In this document: one piece after another, positions 56,024-64,000 of the stretch
How the letters are laid out: the number at the start of each line of letters is the position of its first letter
How positions within the stretch are numbered: the first letter of the stretch is position 1
From: Coleophoma eucalyptorum
Taxonomy: Eukaryota; Ascomycota; Leotiomycetes; Helotiales; Dermateaceae
Assembly (NCBI GenBank): GCA_026120035.1
Contig: JALRME010000007.1
Span: 744,001 to 808,000, forward strand
Length of the DNA: 64,000 bases
Reading direction: 5' to 3'
Made by a program: the position numbers and the translations under genes
Notes under the pieces: generated by a model
Database searches by the model: none
The model's input: only the letters and a program-made list of their open reading frames with translations
What the model was told of the DNA's origin: nothing

Positions 56024-56307
56024 GGTTCAGCGGCACTAGACCATATATGGCTTTGGTGGAGACTAGTAGAATCATGTAAACAAATACTAGTCCCAATTCA
56101 GCTTAGCTGCATAAAATGCGCACACACTGAGCATATTCTGGTGATTTGTTGACCTTACACTCGATTCTTGTTTCCTTTCTCCTTCATACCCAAAACTTTG
56201 ATCGTATGTCACCCTATACCATTATCCCTGCTATGCATATGCTAACTGTGGATCAGACATAAACTGAATTTATTCTTAGCATATGCTTAATATGAATACC
56301 ACTCGCG
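56024..56307. other. Left flank of the chromovirus
   Basis: This is ordinary, un-RIPed sequence up to the LTR. The bases just outside (TCGCG) do not match those after the 3' LTR (GTATT), so no target-site duplication is visible. Confidence 0.4.
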
Positions 56308-56603
56308 TGTAAGAACCTGACATGCTTAGAATAGACAATTGGGAATCCAGATATATGTCATATGATCAAACACATGTCATATGACCCAAGACAGTATGCG
56401 TAAGCGAGTATGAGTAGAGTCGGAGGGGTTTCGGACCCAGTAAGCATATAAGAGGGATATGTCATAGAATTTGGTTTCTTTCTCTTCTTCTTTTCTTATC
56501 TTTTTTGTGTCCTTCGTACGAGACCTATAGGATATAGTCAATATAAGGTTATTATGCTCCCAAATACCTCTATCCTACTATTGATCAAACCTATGTCTTT
56601 ATA
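56308..56603 (+). repeat. 5' LTR of the Ty3/gypsy chromovirus
   Basis: A 296-bp repeat starting TGTAAG and ending TTTATA (CTTACA before mutation, the inverse of TGTAAG). It matches the 296-bp copy at 63605-63900. TATAAGAG at about 56447 and a long CT-rich run after it (TTTCTTTCTCTTCTTCTTTT) mark the promoter. The outer third keeps most CpA/TpG dinucleotides that are TpA in the 3' copy. Confidence 0.9.
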
Positions 56604-59189
56604 TTACACCAAAAAGATCACGCCTACCGGGGACGGCCTACTATAATATCCTAATTCGAGATTCCAATCCGTATCAGAGGACATTCGGTATCGCCTCACT
56701 ATTAGAACTCAAATAGCTATAATTCCCGAGATCTTATAGACAACTAGTGAATTAGGGTTTGATTTAGTATAAAGCAAACCAGTAGAAGTCGTTAGTGCTT
56801 AACGCTAAAGAGAGTATTTAGAGACTCTTAAGAACCCTCTCGCGGTAGAGGAAATTATCAAGAAAGAAGTAGAGACAGTTAGGAAGACCTATCTATTCTT
56901 TGAAACCCCTATACCGAAAGTACTCCGAATCGCATCCGACCTAGATGCTATACTTATTCAATATAAACATCCTACCTACTGTAGGATCGACTACGCCTAA
57001 TAAACTTACTCGAGATCATTCTTTAGTATCGATAAGTCAACAAAAGAGAACTAAGAGCTCGAAGAATAAAGGAAAGGACAAATCAAGAGATAAGAGAGAT
57101 TTTAGTAACCCTAACGTACTTAAGGGTATTATCTAGTCCTTAGAAACTTAATTATCTAAATCAACTCGAAAGTCGGATAACAACTTTAGTTAGATTATAA
57201 TACTCCTTATAGAGAGGTTACTAGTTCAACTAATACCTATATAAGAACAAGGAGGTTCGATTACGCCTATAATTTTATCTAGAACGCCCTCGCTTCGCGA
57301 AAGAGCTAGACTAGTATATATTCCTTTTTCTAGGAACGAAGATGCTTCTCCCCGAATCCCTTCCGAAACCCTACCGACTTAGATTGGTCGAACAAGAAGA
57401 AGTAAGCTAACTGAGAAAATTATCCCGCTCGATAATAGTACTATCCTAACCTTTAAGGAATAGAGAATTTTAGTTATAGATCGACTTAAGGTTAATACTA
57501 ATCATTATCTAACGCCTAAAGCCTATAGGGCCTTAGTATAAGGAACTATAATAGGGAAAGCTCGAAAGTACCTAAGGCCTCGATATACCTTCGATCTAGA
57601 TCCGTTCTAGACGGTAGAAGAGATAATCGCTCTATTAGGAACCTATTATTTGATAGGTAACGAAATAGAGAAGGCTCGGAATAAGTTCTATAACCTATAA
57701 ATATCACTAAGAGAAACCTTCTTAGAATTCTAGGCTCGATTCCTAGATATAGTAACCAAAGGAAGAGTTCCTCGATCTAAATGATTCTTCTCTCTATAGA
57801 ATAAGATAATACCTCGATTACGAGATACTATACTTAGTAATAAGAGACAATAGAATCAAGATTATAATTTTATAGTCGAGGATATATTATCTATTAATAA
57901 TAAGCGTCGTCGAAATATAGAACGAAATCCTTTGGCTTTTGTAAAGAAACCGGTTGTAACGAATACTATTACGAAACCGACCTAAAAGGTATCCGATATA
58001 CCTCCGACTAGAACTACTTATGTCCAAATTCCTAAACCTATAGTTCACCCTATAGTAACTAGAAATAGAATGAGAATAGTCACCCTACGACCTAAAGATA
58101 TTCTACCTTATCAACTAGGACCTTTAGATTAATATTATACCTATAGGAAGCCTAGTTATTTCTCTTCTAGTTGCCCTAGTAAGCCTACTATAAAGGAATT
58201 AGATCCTAATAAAGCGGAAGAAGAATTAGAACAGTTAGAATCTAATGGTGATATCGGAGAGGAATCGGAACCAAATCGGATGGAAAACGAAGAAGCCTAG
58301 GAAAAGACTCCTTCCTAGGTTTAAGAAGATATAATCTATCAAAGTTGGATTTAAAGTTACTATTAGATAGCGAGCCCTTCCTAATCTCTAGTACTCTAAG
58401 TATGAATGGATTCGGAATAGTTACGAATTCCTTAATAGACACTAGAGCAAATAGTTACTTATTTATTAATTACGCTTTTGCTAGGCGTTTAAGTAAGGCC
58501 TTAGGAGTTAAGATATAGAAATTACCTTATTCTATAGCTATACGAGGATATAAAGAAGAGGTCTAGAGTAGGGCTTCTTGTTATATTCGATTGTATTTTA
58601 CTATTAAGGGCCGACGTATATATAACTACCCTTTTGTTATTCTTAACCTAAGGAATTAGGATGTTATAGTTAAGAATAAGTAGATGAAGCGATTTAGACT
58701 CGGAGTGGATCTAGTATATAGTCGGTTTATTTGGTCTTTATAATATCTACTAACTCCTAGATAGGATAAGGAGCTATTACTACTCTACTAGTAATACCTT
58801 ATCAAGTACCTAGATATCTAAGCTGATATAAATCGAAGGGACTATTAGTTGGAACGTAGTATTTAACGTTAAAGAACTATAGTTACGAGAATTCAGCCTA
58901 GTACTCCTAGAATTCTACGAATCCCGAAAGTACTACGAAACCTATCCGGTACGGATAGGAGTTACCAACTAGGCAAAAAGACTATTCCTAAGCGATAGAG
59001 AGGTTAAGCGATAACTAAGTCGAATTTTATCTATAAAATTAGTATAAATATATTCTATTATTAGATAAAGAGAAGGGAGAATGAGTTCTTTCAAACTAGC
59101 CTCTATAAAATCGACCGTATTAGAGAAGAGATAGTTAGAAACCCCTTAGATGATATCGATACCCTACAATTAATCTAGAACTAATTACC

Positions 59190-59800
59190 CTCCGACTATA
59201 ATACTTTTTAGGATATATTTTCAAAAACTACTTTAAATATCCTACTACTATATCGGTTGTACGATTACAAAATCTATTTGGAAGTATCACTTCCTAATGC
59301 ATTCTTACCTCTATACCGATAGTCCTTCGAAGAGCTTTAGGCTACAAAGGAATACCTAATAGACAATTTAGAAAAAGGCTTTATTACTAATAGTAATAAC
59401 CCTTTCGCCTTACTAGTACTATTTGTTAAGAAAGCAGATAGTACCCTATGATTCTATATTAACTATAGAAAGCTAAACTCCTTAATTAGGAATGATCCTT
59501 ACTCTATTCTACGAATAGATAAGCTTTTGATAAGAGTATCAAAGGCTAAGGTATTTACTAAGTTGGATATTCGTTAGGTATTTTATAGGATCCAAATAAA
59601 CCTTGAGTCAGAGGATTATACTAGCTTTCGTACTCGCTATAGATTATACAAATATAAGGTCCTACCCTTTGGATTATATAATAGCCCTACCACCTACCAA
59701 AGATATATGAATAATATCCTAATAGATTACTTAGATAACTTTTGTACTACCTACCTAGATAATATTCTTATCTATTTAGAGAATATAGAGGATCACTAGA
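59190..59800 (+). pseudogene. Reverse transcriptase domain of the chromovirus (degenerate)
   Basis: The frame reads YDYKIYLEVSLPNAFLPLYR, NPFALLVLFVKKADSTL, NYRKLNSLIRNDPYSI, KAKVFTKLDIR, SFRTRYRLYKYKVLPFGLYN and TTYLDNILIYLENIEDH. All the Ty3/gypsy RT blocks are in order. In-frame TAG codons and the D-to-N change in the catalytic YxDD box mean it is not active. Confidence 0.9.
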
Positions 59801-61089
59801 ACTATATCAAATTAGTATTAGGAAGGCTTCGAGAGACTAGACTACAAGCTAATATTAAGAAGAGCGAATTCTATATAACTCGAACTAAGTACCTTGGTTA
59901 TATTCTAACTATAAGGGGTATCGAGATCGATCCTAATAAAGTAGAACCTATTAAGAATTAGAAGGTACCTACTATAATTATAGATACTAAATCCTTTCTA
60001 GGATTCTATAGATTCTATCGATAATTTATTAGGGACTTTAGGAAGATTACAAAGCCTATAAGTAATATTATAAGGCCTTTAGAACCTTTTATATAGTCTA
60101 AAGAATATAATAATACTTTTAAAGAACTCTAGTACTAGTTGCTTATAGTATAAGGAACCTACTACTTCGATCCCGAACTCCCTATGAAGCTAGAAACAGA
60201 TACCTTAGATGGTATAATTATAGGAGTACTTTCTCAAGAACATATAAATAAGAACTAGTACCCTATAGGATTTACCTCCTATATACTAGTTAGATCTAAA
60301 GTCAATTAGGAAATCTATAATAAAGAACTATTTGCTATCGTAGAATCCTTCAAGAAGTAGCGACCTAAGCTTATGTTAGTTTAGAGCCGAGTCGGAGTAT
60401 ATTTAGATTATCGATCTTTAGAATACTTTATAACTACTAAAGTCCTAACTACCAAATAGGTTAGATAGATAGAATTCTTATCTGATTTTAATTTTATGAT
60501 TATATATACCTTAGCTAAGAATAACTAAAAGGCTGATATCCTAAGTCGAAGAGAGTAAGATATTTAGGCTTACGATATTATTAAGTATAATAGTCGTTCG
60601 AGGGTTCTTCTAAGAACAAACCGACTAGATAAAAGGATTGTTACCGAGCTAACTAATACTTTTATTACTACTATAGCTAGTATCGGAGCCGATTTGGATT
60701 AGAATTAAGATATACTACTTAATTCTAAGGAATTTATCTAGGAATTACGGGAAACGAATCATAAATCCTTTTACGACCTACGAGATAGGTTACTAAGTAG
60801 ATATACTATCTAGGATAACTTGTTATTATACCAAGGGAGGCTATATATAATTCGGAACACCTAGTTGTACACTAGGCTTATATAAGAAGCTTATAGACAA
60901 ATTTCTAGTATACATCTAGGTAGTATAAAAACCTATTAATTACTAGTACCGAAGTATTACTAGGTCGGAATAAGTTCGGACTATAAATAGTATATAAGTA
61001 ATTATAAGGAATATAAGGCTGCGTATGTTAATACTAGTAAGTAGTAAGGTATGCTATACCTATTACCTATACCTGATTACCCTATATAA

Positions 61090-61560
61090 TACCTATATAT
61101 GGATTTCAAAGAATTCCTACCTAACAAGTATAGATTTGACTTCATTCTAGTGTTTATAGATCGACTCAGAAAGGATTCGGTAACTATACCTTACTATAAA
61201 ACCATTGACGTATAGGGTATAGTAGAGCTATTTATAAAATGGATCTATAGATTCGGATATACCTCGGAAAGTATCGTATCCGATAGAGGACCTTAATTTA
61301 TATCCTCCTTCTGGAGGGAGTTCTATAGGATCATTAGAACTAAGATTAAGCTCTCTATAGCCTATCATAAGCAAACTAATAGGCAAACTAAGATTATAAA
61401 TCGATATATCGATTAGAGACTTATGCCTTTCGTGAATTACTACTAGGATAACTAGAGCGAATTAATACCTATGATAGATAGAGCCTAAATAACTCTACCT
61501 TATTCATCTATAGGTATAGCTCTATATCGGCTTAAGTTCGGACTAGATCTAAGAACAAGT
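61090..61560 (+). pseudogene. Integrase core of the chromovirus (degenerate)
   Basis: The frame reads MDFKEFLPNKYRFDFILVFI (first catalytic Asp), DRLRKDSVTIPYYKTIDV, GYTSESIVSDRGP (second Asp), FISSFWREFYRIIRTKI and LSIAYHKQTNRQTKIINRYI, interrupted by TAG codons. The upstream His/Cys zinc-binding part at 60.87-61.02 kb has its Cys codons changed to Tyr. Confidence 0.85.
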
Positions 61561-61967
61561 TAGGATTGAGATACGCCTAAACCAACTAATACCCTAGAAA
61601 AGCTTAATTACGAAAGAGTAGTTCAGATAGTCTCTCGAATATATAATAGATAGAAACAAGCATAAGAGAATATATAAGTAGCTTAGAACCGAATGATAGA
61701 CTCTATAAATCGATATAAACGAGTAGTTAATCTCTAGGTAAACGATTTGGTATATCTTTTAGCCAAAAATCTAAAGAACCCGAAACCTAGCCGAAAGCTA
61801 TCCGACCAATAGAAGGGACCTTATTGAATATTAGAAAAAGTTGGCTATACCTATAGATTAGAATTACTAGTTGGATCTAGGATCTACGATATATTCTCCC
61901 TAGACGTACTTTCTAAGTACCCAAATAACCCTCTACTAGGTTAAGAAAAGCCTACCCTAGATCTAGA

Positions 61968-62193
61968 GGTTATTTTAGGCTAAGAAGAATAAGAAGTCTA
62001 AGAGATACTAGCTATCAAATTGGTTAGGAACTCCTTAAAATATTAAGTTAGCTAGGTCGACCACGATTCGGATCCAACCTAGTACCTAGTATCTAACTTT
62101 ATAGGAGCCCCTAGGAAATTATAGGAATTCCACTAGCTATATCCTACGAAGCCGGGACCCCCCTAAAACCTATCCGACTGGTTGAATGCCTAG
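61968..62193 (+). pseudogene. C-terminal chromodomain of the chromovirus (degenerate)
   Basis: After the integrase C-terminal region the frame reads EILAIKLVRNSLKY, then DHDSDPT, FIGAPRKL and YPTKPGPP, with TAG codons where chromodomains have Trp or Gln. Chromodomains of this class direct insertion into heterochromatin. Confidence 0.75.
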
Positions 62194-62419
62194 GAAAAGG
62201 GAATTAAGAATTATAATTACTTAGTAGATAATCACTTAGTTAAGAATCACTTAGTTAAGTAGTAATAACGATAGCTTAAAATCAGAAGAAAAGAGGGTTG
62301 TATTTCATTCTAAACTATCCTTTGATTTAAGGCGTATCTACCTATTCTCTTGTAATATCAACCCTTTTGGAACACCTAGTTAGATTCACCAATAGAGGGC
62401 TACTACCGTACTAGGGCCC

Positions 62420-63175
62420 AATCGAAGTCAATACCACGAAGAGAATAGAGAAGATTCCCTTCCGAAATAGGGCCTACTCCCTAGTTTCCTCCTCTTCCTC
62501 CCCGCCCTTGGGACCAAAGCCAGTGGTGGTGGTAGTACCCCCCAAAGCCGAATCCCCTCCGACCTCCTCCCGCTTCCTCTTTCCATCCTTCTTGGTGGGC
62601 GCCTTCTTGGCAGCCGTACCCCTCTCTACTATTACCCCCTATGGATGTCAGAACTGATTCGGAGGGCTTTCGGATCTGAATCAGAACTTACCTCCATCTA
62701 GGCGCGAGCCTCTGCTATAAAGGCACGAGTCTCCCCCCGGAACTCCTCCTCTTGCTCCCAAAGGCGTCGAGTTTCGGCCCGTAGGAACCGAGTCTCCTCT
62801 AGAAGAGCTATCTAGCAGGAGGCAAGGTCCTTTGGAGCCTTCGCATCGGCTACCAATAGGACTTCATCTAGCGCTACCGCGGCAGCTCGGACCTCTCCTT
62901 CCTCCCCACACACCCGAAGAGCCGCGAACTCCTCCTCCACGAACTAGGGCAGCTATAGAGTATGAGCTAAGTCGGAGGGGTTTCAGAGTGGGAAACTATA
63001 AGGAACTTACTAGAACATACGTCGCATTCTGCTATATGTAGTACGTACACTTCTTGGATGATTTCTTTGAGAAATCACAATCATAGTCCCTATGGACCTT
63101 TATGCGGCGTAGGCACTGTACGCAATAGACTCGATGAGCACCCGGGAGGGCACCGGCGGGAACAGGGACAGGCAT
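62420..63175 (-). pseudogene. Antisense accessory ORF inside the chromovirus (degenerate)
   Basis: On the strand opposite to Gag-Pol, the ATG at 63173-63175 opens MPVPVPAGALPGAHRVYCVQ with a Cys cluster (C-x2-C, then DCDFSKKSSKKCTYY). After TAG 63032-63034 comes a possible donor GTAAGT near 63010. It continues with a long charged, coiled-coil-like stretch (FVEEEFAALRVCGEEGEVRA, ALLEETRFLRAETRRLWEQE, EFRGETRAFIAEARA) and a Lys/Glu-rich tail (TAAKKAPTKKDGKRKREEVG). Stops inside it are mostly TAG, as expected from RIP. Codon structure and GC are better kept than in Gag-Pol. The function is unknown; the Cys motif plus coiled coil suggests a nucleic-acid or protein-binding factor. Confidence 0.55.
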
Positions 63176-63239
63176 AGTGCTATACTTATGGTTAGTAAGA
63201 CCGAAACCCCTACGAACCCCCCTCGACTATAAACCTACG

Positions 63240-63240
<1 letters not shown>

Positions 63241-63314
<74 letters not shown>
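63241..63314. repeat. (TGAT)n microsatellite
   Basis: About 18.5 uninterrupted TGAT units lie just upstream of the antisense ORF start, inside the retroelement. Confidence 0.97.
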
Positions 63315-63315
<1 letters not shown>

Positions 63316-63588
63316 CTACATAAGTCAGTATCCAAACAACAAGTCTAGAGGCATACGTACGATTTGTGATTTTTTCAGGAAGCTAAAGAAAGAAAGAAAG
63401 AGAGAAAGCTAGGAGGAAATTTCTTGGCTTATATCTACCTACTGCTATTGTTCAAAATCGATAATACTAAGATCCTTAGTATTGTCCTTTGTGTCAATAG
63501 AAATTAACAATACTAGGTAGGATTTTCTTTATTCTATCCCGAAAACCTACCGTATCGCCCCCGACACTATTTGAGGACAAACAGTCAC

Positions 63589-63604
63589 AAAAGGAGGGGG
63601 GTAA
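63589..63604 (+). other. Polypurine tract of the chromovirus
   Basis: AAAAGGAGGGGGGTAA lies directly before the TGTAAG of the 3' LTR, the usual place for plus-strand priming. Confidence 0.8.
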
Positions 63605-63900
63605 TGTAAGAACCTAATATACTTAGAATAGACAATTAGGAATCTAGATATATATTATATAATCAAATATATATTATATGACCTAAGACAGTATACGTAA
63701 GCGAGTATGAGTAGAATCGAAGGGGTTTCGGACCTAGTAAGCATATAAGAGGGATATATTATAGAATTTGGTTTCTTTCTCTTCTTCTTTTCTTATCTTT
63801 TTTGTGTCCTTCGTACGAGACCTATAGGATATAGTCAATATAAGGTTATTATGCTCCCAAACACCTCTATCCTACTATTGATCAAACCTGTGTCCTTATA
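63605..63900 (+). repeat. 3' LTR of the chromovirus
   Basis: Same length as the 5' LTR (296 bp). The left part is strongly TpA-enriched relative to the 5' copy, and the last 40 or so bases are less mutated than in the 5' copy (GTGTCCTTATA against ATGTCTTTATA). Confidence 0.9.
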
Positions 63901-64000
63901 GTATTAGTTTACTATTTAGGATGGTTAGGACCGAGGTACCTCCCTTCTTAGGAGTTATTCCTAACTTAGTAATAAGTTACCTATATATATAGTTCGCCTT
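63901..64000. other. Right flank of the chromovirus
   Basis: TA-rich DNA that itself looks RIPed, so the element may be nested in another repeat. It is too short to identify. Confidence 0.35.

Larger units (their letters stand above)
56308..63900 (+). mobile_element. Ty3/gypsy chromovirus, RIP-inactivated
   Basis: A complete but dead LTR retrotransposon of 7.6 kb. Order of parts: 5' LTR; a Gag region (about 56.7-58.2 kb); protease with a DTxAN active-site remnant (LIDTRANSYLFIN, 58.43 kb); reverse transcriptase (59.2-59.8 kb: FVKKADST, FYINYRKLN, FTKLDIR, VLPFGLYNSPTTYQRYMN, YLDNILIY); RNase H (60.2-60.55 kb); integrase (60.85-61.6 kb: IVSDRGP, SIAYHKQTNRQT); a chromodomain (about 61.97-62.17 kb: ILAIKLVRNSLKY, DHDSDPT); an antisense ORF region; a purine tract; and the 3' LTR. 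Nearly all stops are TAG/TAA in place of Gln/Trp codons, and Asp/Asn and Cys/Tyr swaps are common, the signature of RIP. The RT keeps YLDN where active elements have YLDD. Confidence 0.93.

Noticed and set aside
59190..59800. Alternative genetic code (TAG read as Gln) as the cause of the many in-frame TAG codons
   Set aside because: Intact host genes in the window end with normal stops, including TAG/TGA/TAA, and the TAG-rich frames also show Cys-to-Tyr and Asp-to-Asn changes that RIP explains and a code change does not.
56308..63900. CRISPR-like or phage-like reading of the repeats
   Set aside because: The repeats are two LTRs of a eukaryotic retrotransposon and simple microsatellites; there are no spaced short repeats and the genome is fungal.

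Overview
The window is nuclear DNA from a filamentous ascomycete (Pezizomycotina). The evidence is short introns of about 50-90 nt with GTAAGT-type donors and CTAAC-like branch points, Zn2Cys6 and HET-domain genes, a SesA-NACHT-WD40 NLR, an intron-containing tRNA-Gly, and a retroelement whose frames are full of TAG/TAA codons in the manner of repeat-induced point mutation (RIP). A placement in Leotiomycetes is only an impression.

Layout. 0-5 kb: a partial first exon, a weak ORF, and a Dal5/FEN2-type MFS carrier. 5.3-12.9 kb: a compact carbohydrate locus with a DUF2264 protein, a divergent Zn2Cys6 regulator and a GH88 unsaturated glucuronyl hydrolase. 13.5-15.1 kb: an intronless HET-domain protein. 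15.4-24.8 kb: gene-poor DNA with a dense GAGCCTC/GAGGCTC motif cluster, a hairpin, and three small paralogous Cys/His-rich proteins, each with its own TATA box. 24.9-30.6 kb: an MFS sugar transporter next to a GH78 alpha-L-rhamnosidase. 32-41.4 kb: ordinary genes (RidA-like protein, tail-anchored inositol-polyphosphate 5-phosphatase, secreted GH10 xylanase, PKA-type AGC kinase). 43.8 kb: tRNA-Gly(GCC) with an intron.

From about 44 kb the window turns into accessory, transposon-rich DNA. It holds an unknown gene whose frame is broken by two TAG codons, a membrane-protein gene abutting the 3' end of a pogo/Fot1-type transposase, a possible solo LTR, an NLR with near-identical WD repeats and an assembly gap inside them, a set of three hairpin repeats, a two-exon relic, and a Ty3/gypsy chromovirus with both LTRs, heavily RIPed, carrying an antisense accessory ORF before its 3' LTR.

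How the genes may work together. The DUF2264 protein, GH88 and GH78 all lack visible signal peptides, while two MFS carriers lie nearby and a Zn2Cys6 regulator sits between two of the enzymes. This suggests import of uronic-acid or rhamnose-containing oligosaccharides and their cytosolic hydrolysis. The HET and NLR genes belong to the fungal non-self recognition repertoire.

Intron boundaries were read by eye from consensus sites and protein continuity. No database search was run.
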